Assembly: GCA_034440115.1 (NCBI GenBank)
Contig: JAWXBM010000076.1
Location: forward strand, 1-49,493
DNA from: JAWXBM01 sp034440115
GTDB lineage: Bacteria; Pseudomonadota; Gammaproteobacteria; Xanthomonadales; SZUA-36
Length of the DNA: 49,493 nucleotides
Direction: 5' to 3'
Shown here: piece after piece, positions 23,945-36,237 of the stretch
Numbering within the stretch: the stretch's first letter is position 1
Layout of the letters: each line of letters starts with the position of its first letter
The notes under the pieces: generated by a model
What the model saw: the letters and a program-made list of their open reading frames with translations, nothing else
Told to the model about the DNA's origin: nothing
The model's database searches: none
Program-made: the position numbers and the translations under genes

Positions 23945-24055
23945 TTCGTGCAGGTTGAAGATAGCTTCCACGAGGAGTCGTTCATGATGCCGTAGGCCAA
24001 ATCGTAAAAAATCGCCAAGCGTGCTCGACGATATTGTCAGTAACAACTTTTTGCC

Positions 24056-24079
24056 AATTCAATATAAGATAATTGAATT
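24056..24079. promoter_or_regulatory. inverted repeat in the gltB promoter region
   Basis: AATTCAAT at 24056-24063 and ATTGAATT at 24072-24079 form perfect half-sites separated by eight bases, about 100 bp before the gltB start. The right half-site overlaps TTGAAT, a -35-like hexamer, with AT-rich TATTAA downstream. Layout and size suit a dimeric regulator. Upstream MarR or an Lrp-type protein are candidates. Confidence 0.45.
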
Positions 24080-24181
24080 TCTTTATTTAAAATATTAACT
24101 TTCGCAATGATGGACTGTTGTTTATCCTGTTGAGTCACATTCTGTTGCTGTCGCAACAGCAAAGCCCTGGCGGAGTAGTGT

Positions 24182-28680
<4,499 letters not shown>

Positions 28681-28684
<4 letters not shown>

Positions 28685-28719
28685 TTTATGGGCATGAGAT
28701 GGGCATGAGATGGGCATGA
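28681..28719 (+). promoter_or_regulatory. tandem 11-bp repeats forming an ATGA relay at the gltB-gltD junction
   Basis: Three copies of ATGGGCATGAG run from 28688 to 28720. The gltB stop overlaps ATG 28681; that frame reads 12 codons (MIYGHEMGMRWA) and stops at 28717-28719, overlapping ATG 28716, the likely gltD start. An alternative in-frame gltD start (ATG 28710) lies in the repeat. This is the same logic as at 13800-13899. Confidence 0.6.
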
Positions 28720-30158
28720 GCAAGAAGCACGATAACTTTGCCTTCCTGCAACGTGAGCGTGGCGATCCGGACGTCTTTCCGCTGCAGATCCGCCGCAGCG
28801 AGTTTCGCGAGATCTACAAGCCGTTTGAGCAGCAGGAAGCGGCAGATCAATCCGAGCGTTGCCTGGATTGTGGCAACCCCTATTGCGAATGGAAGTGCCC
28901 GGTGCACAACTACATTCCCAACTGGCTGAAGCTGGCCCAGGAAGGACGCATTCTTGAAGCCGCTGATCTGTGCCACGAAACCAATAGCCTGCCTGAAGTC
29001 TGTGGCCGCATTTGCCCGCACGATCGTTTATGCGAGCAGGCCTGCACGCTGCAAACCGGTTTTGGTGCGGTGACCATCGGCGCTATTGAACGTTATATTG
29101 TGGATGAAGCGTTCAAGCAGGGCTGGCGGCCTGATCTGTCGCATGTACGGCCCAAGCCCTGGAGTGTGGGCGTGGTCGGCGCTGGCCCGGCGGGCCTGGC
29201 CTGTGCGGATGTCTTGGCACGCAACGGCGTCAGTGTCACGGTTTATGATCGTCATCCGGAAATCGGTGGTTTGTTGAGCTTCGGCATCCCGGACTTCAAG
29301 CTGGAACTGAAAGTGATGCGCCTGCGGCGCCAGGTATTTGAAGAAATGGGCATCCAGTTCCGCATGAACTGCGAAATCGGCCGCGATATCCAGGCCGAAG
29401 ATCTGCTCAGCATGCATGATGCGCTGTTTTTTGGCACCGGCACCTATACTCCGGTTGCGGCTGAACTGCCTGGAATGGATGCTGGCGGGATCGTGCCCGC
29501 CTTGCCTTATTTGATCGGTCAGACGGCGCACATGTACGGGTTGGAAATGGCCGGCTATTCCCACATAAACCTCAGTGGCGAGGATGTGTTAGTTTTGGGT
29601 GGCGGCGATACTGCCATGGATTGTGTGCGCACCGCCATTCGTCAAGGCGCAAAATCAGTAACCTGCGTGTATCGCCGTGACCGGAAAAATATGCCAGGCT
29701 CCCAGCGCGAAGTCGATCACGCCATGAAGGAAGGCGTGAAATTCGAATTCAATACCCAGCCCATTGCTTTGAAACATAACCAAGGGCGGCTTCATGGTCT
29801 TGAAATTGTTCGAACCGAACTGATTCAGAATTCGGATGGCGGGCGTGCCACACCTCAAGTTATAGTCGGCAGCGAACAGGTGCTGGCCGCCAGCGCGGTT
29901 ATTTTTGCCTTTGGCTACCGTCCCAGCCCACCAGCATGGCTGAATAGTCTGACTGTCAACACCGAGCAGGACGGGCGGATCCGTTGCAGCGGTCTGGCAG
30001 GCCAAACCAGCAACCCGGCTATTTTCGCTGCCGGAGACATGGTGCGGGGCTCAGACCTGGTGGTGACCGCCATTGCCGATGCTCGTGAAGCGGCCAAAGG
30101 CGTTCTGCAATACCTGGAAATTCTCATGCCGCAATTACGCCGGGCAGCTACCGGCTAA
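28716..30158 (+). CDS. gltD: glutamate synthase (NADPH) small subunit
   Basis: About 480 residues. The N-terminal Fe-S domain has cysteine sets CLDCGNPYCEWKCPVHN and VCGRICPHDRLCEQACT. The FAD-binding fold carries VVGAGPAGLACADVL, and the NADPH-binding fold carries VLVLGGGDTAMDC. The C-terminal FAD site is NPAIFAAGDMVRGSDLVVTAIADAREAA. GltD oxidises NADPH and passes electrons to GltB. ATG 28716 (MSKKHDNFAF) is chosen because the preceding mini-ORF stops on it; ATG 28710 would add two residues. The last codons form one arm of a strong RNA stem with the downstream leader. Confidence 0.96.
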   Translation: MSKKHDNFAFLQRERGDPDVFPLQIRRSEFREIYKPFEQQEAADQSERCLDCGNPYCEWKCPVHNYIPNWLKLAQEGRILEAADLCHETNSLPEVCGRICPHDRLCEQACTLQTGFGAVTIGAIERYIVDEAFKQGWRPDLSHVRPKPWSVGVVGAGPAGLACADVLARNGVSVTVYDRHPEIGGLLSFGIPDFKLELKVMRLRRQVFEEMGIQFRMNCEIGRDIQAEDLLSMHDALFFGTGTYTPVAAELPGMDAGGIVPALPYLIGQTAHMYGLEMAGYSHINLSGEDVLVLGGGDTAMDCVRTAIRQGAKSVTCVYRRDRKNMPGSQREVDHAMKEGVKFEFNTQPIALKHNQGRLHGLEIVRTELIQNSDGGRATPQVIVGSEQVLAASAVIFAFGYRPSPPAWLNSLTVNTEQDGRIRCSGLAGQTSNPAIFAAGDMVRGSDLVVTAIADAREAAKGVLQYLEILMPQLRRAATG

Positions 30159-30219
30159 TGCTGGTCTGAACTTTTCTGTACTGGCACGGTCCATCAGCCG
30201 GTAGCCACCGTTCAGTACA
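30147..30219 (+). other. two competing RNA stems across the gltD stop and arfB leader
   Basis: Stem 1: GCTACCGGCT at 30147-30156 (last gltD codons) pairs perfectly over 10 bp with AGCCGGTAGC at 30196-30205. Stem 2: TGTACTG-GC-ACGGT at 30177-30190 pairs with ACCGT-T-CAGTACA at 30207-30219 (12 bp, small internal loop). The 3' arm of stem 1 lies in the 16-base loop of stem 2. Only one base separates the two 3' arms, so full simultaneous formation is sterically unlikely and the stems probably alternate. No U-run follows. Pairing is seen; function is unknown. Confidence 0.5.
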
Positions 30220-30263
30220 TAACATACTTTGGTATCCCGACAGGCTTTAGTCGTAGAAAGAAC

Positions 30264-30677
30264 ATGTTAATCATTCGGCCAGGGCTTGAAATTCCCGAAG
30301 ATGAGATCCAACTTGAAGCTATAAGAGCCCAGGGTGCGGGCGGACAGAGTGTCAATAAGGTCTCTTCTGCCATACATTTGCGTTTTGACATAGCCGCTTC
30401 TTCGCTACCGGAAGAATACAAGACACGGTTAATGTCGATTTCGGATCGCCGGGTCAACTCAGAAGGCGTGATTGTCATCAAGGCGCAAAGACATCGCACT
30501 CGGGAAAAGAACCATCGTGACGCACTTGAGCGCTTGGCGGAATTGATCCGCAAGGCCACCGAGCGGCACCGGAAAAGGATACCAACCCGTCCCAGCAAGG
30601 CTTCCAAGGAACGGCGGCTGACATCCAAGTCACAGCGCTCGCACACCAAGCAATTGCGAGGCAAAGTTGAAGATTGA
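30264..30677 (+). CDS. arfB: alternative ribosome-rescue factor ArfB (class I release-factor-like)
   Basis: A 137-residue protein with the catalytic GGQ loop in RAQGAGGQSVNKVSS and an otherwise release-factor-like small domain, then a lysine/arginine-rich C-terminal tail (KRIPTRPSKASKERRLTSKSQRSHTKQLRGK) that in ArfB/YaeJ inserts into the empty mRNA channel. It lacks the stop-codon recognition domain of RF1/RF2. It hydrolyses peptidyl-tRNA on ribosomes stalled without a stop codon. The length matches the family. It lies 105 bp after gltD, downstream of the competing RNA stems. Confidence 0.92.
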   Translation: MLIIRPGLEIPEDEIQLEAIRAQGAGGQSVNKVSSAIHLRFDIAASSLPEEYKTRLMSISDRRVNSEGVIVIKAQRHRTREKNHRDALERLAELIRKATERHRKRIPTRPSKASKERRLTSKSQRSHTKQLRGKVED

Positions 30678-30758
30678 TTTTCATATTCCGACTTGATTGT
30701 TACTCTGGCTGCAATTACAATTATACCGATTAGTACTTAATTTTCAGAGGTTTAAATC

Positions 30759-31211
30759 ATGGCCCGAATCACCGTTAGTAACGCATCTGAACAGGACTTT
30801 ATCCCCTTGATGGACGAGCTGGCGCGCGCCCATCAACTGTTTTCCCTTTACGACGCCGAAATTCATCGTCTGTCCGGTTCCGACCTGACGGCGCCTCAGG
30901 CGAAAGTCATTTTCTGCCTGGGTAATACCGGTGGCATGACCTGCAGCGATATCACCGATAAGACCCTGATTACCAAGGGCACGCTTACGGGTGTTATCGA
31001 TCGGCTGGAAGAAAAAGGTTTGGTGCAACGTTGGGGCGACAGTGATGATGGCCGCCGCATTATCGTAGACCTGACGAAAGAAGGGGTAAAAGTATTCAAG
31101 CGCGAATACCCAAAATACCTGACTCAACTCAAAGCACGCTTTGATGGGCTTGGTAACCGTGATCGCGATCAGGCAACCGCGTTATTGAGCAAAATCGCAG
31201 CTCTGTTCTGA
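30759..31211 (+). CDS. MarR-family transcriptional regulator
   Basis: A 150-residue winged-helix regulator. Helix-turn-helix GMTCSDITDKTLITKGTLTGVIDRLEEKGLVQRWGDSDDGRRIIVDLTKEG is typical MarR, with the DxRR wing and standard length. AGAGG lies eight bases before ATG 30759. The preceding 60 bp is AT-rich with TTGATT/TTGTTA and TTATAC hexamers that could be a promoter. The DUF456 gene starts 18 bp after the stop, so the two are probably co-transcribed. The ligand is unknown. Confidence 0.85.
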   Translation: MARITVSNASEQDFIPLMDELARAHQLFSLYDAEIHRLSGSDLTAPQAKVIFCLGNTGGMTCSDITDKTLITKGTLTGVIDRLEEKGLVQRWGDSDDGRRIIVDLTKEGVKVFKREYPKYLTQLKARFDGLGNRDRDQATALLSKIAALF

Positions 31212-31229
31212 TCGAATTCTTCTGCTCAG

Positions 31230-31721
31230 ATGGATTGGAGTGTTCTGTGGTGGCTGATGGTCGCCCTGTTGGTGCTGGCCGGCCTGGCTGGCACCGTACT
31301 GCCCGCATTACCCGGCGTCCCACTCGTGTTTGCCGGCCTGCTGTTAGGGGCCTGGCTGACTAACTTCACTGCGATGGGCTGGGCTACCATCAGCATTTTT
31401 GCTTTACTCACCGTACTGGCACAGCTGGTTGATTTTCTTGCGGGCGCTTATGGTGCCCGCTACGCCGGTGCCGGAGTTCGTGCCTTCTGGGGTGCCACAA
31501 TCGGCGCCATAGTTGGAATTTTCTTTGGCATACCCGGCATCATACTCGGCCCCTTTCTGGGCGCGGTAATTGGCGAACTCAGCGGTGGCAATGACTGGCG
31601 CTCATCCGGCAAGGCGGGCCTGGGCGCCTGGTTGGGTCTGGTGTTGGCAACCGCCTTCAAACTGTCGATCAGCTTCCTGATGATAGGCATCTTTTTGCTG
31701 CAATTGGGTTGGGCCGAATGA
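31230..31721 (+). CDS. DUF456 family membrane protein
   Basis: A 163-residue hydrophobic protein with about four to five membrane segments and many small residues: VLAGLAGTVLPALPGVPLVFAGLLLGAW, LAQLVDFLAGAYGARYAGAG and FFGIPGIILGPFLGAVIGEL. The glycine-rich PGxPL and GxxxGPFxGA pieces are characteristic of DUF456, whose function is not known. It follows the MarR gene closely. The stop codon is two bases before a REP-like doublet. Confidence 0.85.
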   Translation: MDWSVLWWLMVALLVLAGLAGTVLPALPGVPLVFAGLLLGAWLTNFTAMGWATISIFALLTVLAQLVDFLAGAYGARYAGAGVRAFWGATIGAIVGIFFGIPGIILGPFLGAVIGELSGGNDWRSSGKAGLGAWLGLVLATAFKLSISFLMIGIFLLQLGWAE

Positions 31722-31723
31722 GC

Positions 31724-31846
31724 GTCATGCCGGACTTGACCCATCCGTCATCCCGGACTTGATCCGGGATGGATCCCGGGTCGAGCCCGGGATGACGAAC
31801 AAAGGCGAACCTGTTTCCCGGGATGACGAACAAAGGCGAACCTGTT
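31724..31846 (+). repeat. REP-like doublet with end duplicated into the amidohydrolase stop codon
   Basis: A head at 31724 (GTCATGCCGGACTTGACCC), a second head with direct junction to a tail near 31745-31797, then the tail end CCCGGGATGACG plus 18 bases of flank (31786-31815) repeated exactly with a 31-bp period at 31817-31846. The second copy runs into the TTA that is the reverse-strand stop codon of the amidohydrolase gene (31845-31847), so the duplicated unit includes gene-end sequence. Confidence 0.85.
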
Positions 31847-33866
31847 AGTTGAAGGGCTTGATACCAACAGCCTGATACAAGGCATTCGGGTCGTAACGGT
31901 GTTTGCCCTTGAACACAATCAGTGGGTGTCTTACGGCACTAATATCCTGTAGTGGATCATCCCGCAACAAAACCATATCAGCAGCCTTGCCAGTGTGGAT
32001 GGAACCTGAGTGCTCCTCAGCACCTACGACTTTAGCCGAATCCAGCGTGGCAATGCGCAACACCTCGGCCGTTGGTATTCCCGCTTGCTGATACAACTCC
32101 AGTTCGCGGTGCAGGGTGAACCCAGCCAGCGCATCGGTACCCGCCACCAGGGGCACACCCGCCTGGTATAGCCGAAAAATCATGTTCAACAAAGCTTGCG
32201 ATGATTGAGCATAGCGCGCGGCATTCTCATCGTTGATGTCCATTTCACCTGCCAACATGGAACGGCGCACCGTTGGCGGCATGTGGTCTGCGACGGTGGC
32301 ATAGGATGGACTGACTTCACCGGAGCGGTGGCGAAACATATTGTCAAATATCGCCACCGTTGGATCTACTTCAATGCCCCGGTCAGCCAGCAATTGGATA
32401 AAGGCTGATACTTGCTCTGAATCAAGATCCAGGTCACCGCCTTTTTCGGCTACCAGTTTGAAACGAGCCGGGGTGCGCGTGTCATCATCCGGTCCCGCCA
32501 AAAAATTCAAGAACAGCATGTTGATATGCTGGATCTCATCAAAACCATCCAGCACGGCTTGTTCTGCCGTCATATAGGACGGAATATGTCCTGACAAGCG
32601 CATGTCATGGGCATGAATCGCTTTGGCCATGGGTGCCACCCATTCCGGCTCGATAGAAGAGTAGATCTTTATCTGCGGATAGCCGGCTGCCGCATAGTCT
32701 TCGATCATGGCCAGCGCGTCATCAAGATTGTTGGCCAATTTTCCGGTAGGAGCGGAGTAAGGGCTTTTCTTGTCGATAAAACCAGCCCGGTACGAATGAG
32801 GGCCAATCGCCTCGCCCGAATCAAAAGCATTGCGTATCTCAGTCAAACGCTGTTCATCGTTAGCCAGATCGCGCGTCGTGGTCACTCCCGCCGCGATTTG
32901 CAGCAAGCCGTCATGCAACGACAAATGGGTATGCATATCCCACAAACCAGGCATCAAAAATGCGCCCTTGGCATCAATGATTTCATAATCGGCCAGCTTC
33001 ATTTCCACAATTACATCGGAGTCCAGCCAGATGCCGGCAATTTGCCCATTGTGTATCGCCACCATGCGGCCGGGTTCCGATGCGCCAGCCTCCACATCAA
33101 CCACATGAACATTTCGCAGCAACCATTTCTCCGGCAATTCTTCAGCCAACTCCTTGGCAAGCTGCAGGCTGCGGGCAGACTCTGCTTGGTCCTGCACCGC
33201 TTGCATGGCGGGCAAAATGGCCGCCTGACCAACGGGAGCCAGTCCCATCCAGCCATAAGTCAGAGCAAACAACTCACGGGATTGATCCAGCCAGACATAC
33301 TCTGGGCTCAGACCCAGACCGCTGATTGCATACAACACGACCGCATCTTCCTGCTTCCCGTCTATATCGTGCTCCGCTACCCGGGCGATCGATGCCTGAC
33401 CCGCTGGGTATAGAGGCAGACTGGAAGACGCGGAGTTCAACAACGCCCTGGCCAACAACGCAGTTTGTTCGGGAGTACCGTCGCTGGGCCAGTAATAAGC
33501 CCAGGCATTTTCACTGACAGTTGCTTGACCGCTCTCCAGAGTGCTGCTCCAGGTAGCGCTGCTGCCATCCACATTAAAGCGCTCGGCGACCGGAGAACCC
33601 ATATAAGCGTGACCGCGCACGTCTAGTGCAACCAGCAGGCCGGCATCATTCACCTGGCTGTGCTCCTGCAACTGCGGGCCGCGTCCTCTGTCATTGAATT
33701 CAAATTTGGCCTCACGGCTGCCATCAGCCGCAACTTCAACCCGTAACGAACCGCTGACATCGCCGGCTGTAACCCAATCATATGAACGAGTCTGTGCTTC
33801 AGCTCCCAACACGTTAAGCGGTAGCGCAATGACTAAGCTCGCGGTCAGCAACAGACTCTTATTCAT
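31845..33866 (-). CDS. secreted amidohydrolase (imidazolonepropionase-like)
   Basis: A 673-residue protein with a signal peptide (MNKSLLLTASLVIALPLNVL). The N-terminal 230 residues are an unrecognised beta-rich domain. The amidohydrolase barrel follows with the metal site HxH in LMPGLWDMHTHLS, QIKIYSS (metal-bridging Lys position), LSGHIPS, IQHINM and AGTDALAGF (Asp). C-terminal composite sandwich: LDSAKVVGAEEHSGSIHTGKAADMVLL. Such enzymes cleave cyclic amides or peptide-like bonds (prolidase or imidazolonepropionase type). It begins six bases after thrC, so it is the last gene of the asn-thr operon, though a separate periplasmic role is likely. Confidence 0.85.
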   Translation of the reverse strand: MNKSLLLTASLVIALPLNVLGAEAQTRSYDWVTAGDVSGSLRVEVAADGSREAKFEFNDRGRGPQLQEHSQVNDAGLLVALDVRGHAYMGSPVAERFNVDGSSATWSSTLESGQATVSENAWAYYWPSDGTPEQTALLARALLNSASSSLPLYPAGQASIARVAEHDIDGKQEDAVVLYAISGLGLSPEYVWLDQSRELFALTYGWMGLAPVGQAAILPAMQAVQDQAESARSLQLAKELAEELPEKWLLRNVHVVDVEAGASEPGRMVAIHNGQIAGIWLDSDVIVEMKLADYEIIDAKGAFLMPGLWDMHTHLSLHDGLLQIAAGVTTTRDLANDEQRLTEIRNAFDSGEAIGPHSYRAGFIDKKSPYSAPTGKLANNLDDALAMIEDYAAAGYPQIKIYSSIEPEWVAPMAKAIHAHDMRLSGHIPSYMTAEQAVLDGFDEIQHINMLFLNFLAGPDDDTRTPARFKLVAEKGGDLDLDSEQVSAFIQLLADRGIEVDPTVAIFDNMFRHRSGEVSPSYATVADHMPPTVRRSMLAGEMDINDENAARYAQSSQALLNMIFRLYQAGVPLVAGTDALAGFTLHRELELYQQAGIPTAEVLRIATLDSAKVVGAEEHSGSIHTGKAADMVLLRDDPLQDISAVRHPLIVFKGKHRYDPNALYQAVGIKPFN

Positions 33867-33872
33867 AGCTTC

Positions 33873-35156
33873 TTATTCCTGCAACAGTATTGACTTCAGC
33901 TCGGCAAAATCACCCATAATAGTACTGGACAGTATCTTTTTAGCCTGAACTTCAGCCAATACATCTGGCAGTGGAATATCCATTTCTAATACGTCCTTTA
34001 TAGCTTCAATGAATTTGGCCGGATGAGCGGTACACAGAAAGCACCCCAGTTCGTCATCCTTAAGATCGCTTTGCAGCGCTGCCCACGCCAATGCGCTGTG
34101 CGGATCGGCCATATAGCCTTGTTGCCACAGAGCCAGCATGGCTGACCGGGTATCTTCATCGCTCAAAGAAAACGATGATAGTAGTTCTGATAGAGACATT
34201 TTATGCCGCGTTTCCAACTCTAAAACACGGGGAAAATTGTTTGGATTGGAAATATCCATGGCATTGGTCAAAGTAGCTACCGTCGTGTGGGGATTCCACC
34301 GCCCGGAAGTCAGAAAGCGCGGTACGGTGTCATTGGCATTGGTAGCCGCGATCAGTCGCTTATAAGGCAAGCCCAAAGCCCGGGCCAACAAGCCAGCCGT
34401 TACATTGCCAAAGTTTCCACTCGGTACTGAGAATACCAGACGGCTCACATCGGCAGATTGAGCTGCTGCTTCAAAGTAATAGCAGGCCTGGGCAACCAAA
34501 CGGGCGATATTGATCGAGTTTGCTGAATTGAGGCCGATTTGCCGTCGCAATACAGGGTCGTCAAAAGACTGCTTCACCAAAGCCTGGCAGGTATCAAAGT
34601 CTGCATTCACCGCCACGGTGCGAATGTTGCCGCCCAGGGTACAGAACAGCTTCTCCTGTAAGGGCGAGATGCGTCCTTTGGGATACAGGATCACCACTTT
34701 GATACCCGCTTGTTGGTAGTAGGCATGCGCCACCGCCGCTCCAGTATCACCCGAAGTGGCCGTAAGTATGGTCATGGGGCCCTGATCACGGAACCGCACC
34801 AGGCAGCGCGCCATAAAACGTGCACCAAAATCCTTGAACGCCAGCGATGGGCCGTGAAACAGCTCCAAAGCAGATACCGTATCGCTCAGAGCACGCGTCG
34901 GCAACGGAAAATCAAAGGCGGATTCAGCCATTTCCAACACCGCCTGCTGGTCCAACTCACCATCCAGTAGATGGTGCAGAATTGCTGCACTGCGCGGCAC
35001 AAAAGACTGTTGCAGCAGGCTGTCCACATCCTCAAGCGGCGTGATGCTGCGTGGGAAAAACAAACCCTGATCGCTGCCCAGTCCCTGTAACACGGCCTGT
35101 TTGAAGCTGACCGCTTCTTCAGGGTGTTTGATATTGATTAAATCCATTAAATTCAT
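33873..35156 (-). CDS. thrC: threonine synthase
   Basis: A 427-residue fold type II PLP enzyme. The PLP lysine is in LAFKDFGARFMARCL; SGDTGAAVAHAY and VFSVPSGNFGNVTAGLLA bind substrate phosphate and cofactor. It converts O-phosphohomoserine to threonine, the final step of the pathway. It is 64 bp downstream of thrB. The start ATG overlaps the TGA of a three-codon ATG-ATG-GAA-TGA frame, a miniature of the junctions seen at 13800 and 28681. Confidence 0.95.
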   Translation of the reverse strand: MNLMDLINIKHPEEAVSFKQAVLQGLGSDQGLFFPRSITPLEDVDSLLQQSFVPRSAAILHHLLDGELDQQAVLEMAESAFDFPLPTRALSDTVSALELFHGPSLAFKDFGARFMARCLVRFRDQGPMTILTATSGDTGAAVAHAYYQQAGIKVVILYPKGRISPLQEKLFCTLGGNIRTVAVNADFDTCQALVKQSFDDPVLRRQIGLNSANSINIARLVAQACYYFEAAAQSADVSRLVFSVPSGNFGNVTAGLLARALGLPYKRLIAATNANDTVPRFLTSGRWNPHTTVATLTNAMDISNPNNFPRVLELETRHKMSLSELLSSFSLSDEDTRSAMLALWQQGYMADPHSALAWAALQSDLKDDELGCFLCTAHPAKFIEAIKDVLEMDIPLPDVLAEVQAKKILSSTIMGDFAELKSILLQE

Positions 35157-35194
35157 TCCATCATTAATGCAGGTTTGAGTTACTGCCGAGGAAT

Positions 35195-35211
35195 CTCTGA
35201 ATTATTCAGAG
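35195..35211 (-). other. small inverted repeat between thrB and thrC
   Basis: CTCTGAA-TTA-TTCAGAG gives a 7-bp stem with a 3-base loop in the 64-bp thrB-thrC gap. It could protect or process the mRNA, or modestly lower readthrough. There is no U-run, so it is not a strong terminator. Confidence 0.3.
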
Positions 35212-35220
35212 CAGGCTTCC

Positions 35221-36237
35221 TTACGGAACACTGCGGGTGCCACCCAAATCGGCCCGACAGACATGCACAAAACCCTGATCATTCTGCCGATAGTGTTGAT
35301 CCAGCCACTGCGCCGCAGCTTCCGCCACCAGCAGGTCGTCGGCGATGGCAAACACGGTTGGCCCTGATCCTGAAATACCTACGGCCAGCACGCCTAGTTC
35401 CTGCAATGCCGCGCGGGCCTCATCAAACCCTGGCAATAATTTCCGCCGATGCGGCTCCGCAATCAGATCCTGCATGGATGCGGCTGCCAGGCGGGTTTTG
35501 CCGGTATACAGCGCATAAACAAACTGGGCGAACTGGGCGCCGTGATCGACCACCAACTTACGCGGTAGTTGTTCCGGCAGTACGGCACGGGCCTCGCGGG
35601 TGACCAACTCGGTACCGGGCCAGCACACCACGGTTTGCCAGCGCACCGGCCAGGGCAACGCATATTCGGCCTTGCTGGCGGGGGGGCAAAGACGCAAACC
35701 ACCGTATAAACATGGCGCGATGTTATCAAGGTGAACCTCGCCGCTGATGCCCCCTTCGGCTACGGCCATCAGGTGAAATATTTCGCGTGAGCTGAATGGA
35801 TTGCCTTGGGAATTTCCGTGCCAGCGATTCAACGCCTCCAGCGTGGCAACCACGGAAGTGGCACTGGAGCCCAACCCGCTGCCTATGGGCAGGTTTTTCT
35901 CCAGGGTGACATGTGCCAGCTGAACTGCCAGGCCACGCTGCTGCATTTCCTGCTGGAACATACGGCAACACTTGAGCACGATGTTCTGCTCTGGATCGGT
36001 TGGTAATTTATGTGCAAACGGACCAACGCAAGACAGTTGCCAGTCCTGCAACTCACCGCTTTCACTGCTTGCCGGCCGTAGCTCTACGATGTCACCCAAA
36101 AGGGTTCCATCAATCGGTGCCAGTGCCAGGCCCAGCGCATCAAAGCCTACTGATACATTGCCCACGGAAGCCGGTGCATAAACCCGCAAAACAGTTGAAG
36201 CGACTGCGCCAGCCTCTGGTGTATTAGCTTGGCTCAT
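35221..36237 (-). CDS. thrB: homoserine kinase (GHMP family)
   Basis: A 338-residue GHMP kinase: N-terminal VYAPASVGNVSVGFDALGLAL, the ATP-binding PIGSGLGSSATSVVATLEAL and the C-terminal AVGISGSGPTVFAIA. It phosphorylates homoserine to O-phosphohomoserine. The start ATG overlaps the stop of thrA as ATGA, giving tight coupling. It is slightly longer than the E. coli enzyme (about 310 residues). Confidence 0.95.
   Translation of the reverse strand: MSQANTPEAGAVASTVLRVYAPASVGNVSVGFDALGLALAPIDGTLLGDIVELRPASSESGELQDWQLSCVGPFAHKLPTDPEQNIVLKCCRMFQQEMQQRGLAVQLAHVTLEKNLPIGSGLGSSATSVVATLEALNRWHGNSQGNPFSSREIFHLMAVAEGGISGEVHLDNIAPCLYGGLRLCPPASKAEYALPWPVRWQTVVCWPGTELVTREARAVLPEQLPRKLVVDHGAQFAQFVYALYTGKTRLAAASMQDLIAEPHRRKLLPGFDEARAALQELGVLAVGISGSGPTVFAIADDLLVAEAAAQWLDQHYRQNDQGFVHVCRADLGGTRSVP

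Noticed and set aside
30147..30219. Stable H-type pseudoknot
   Set aside because: Only one base separates the two 3' arms, too short to cross a 10-bp helix; alternative stems are more likely.
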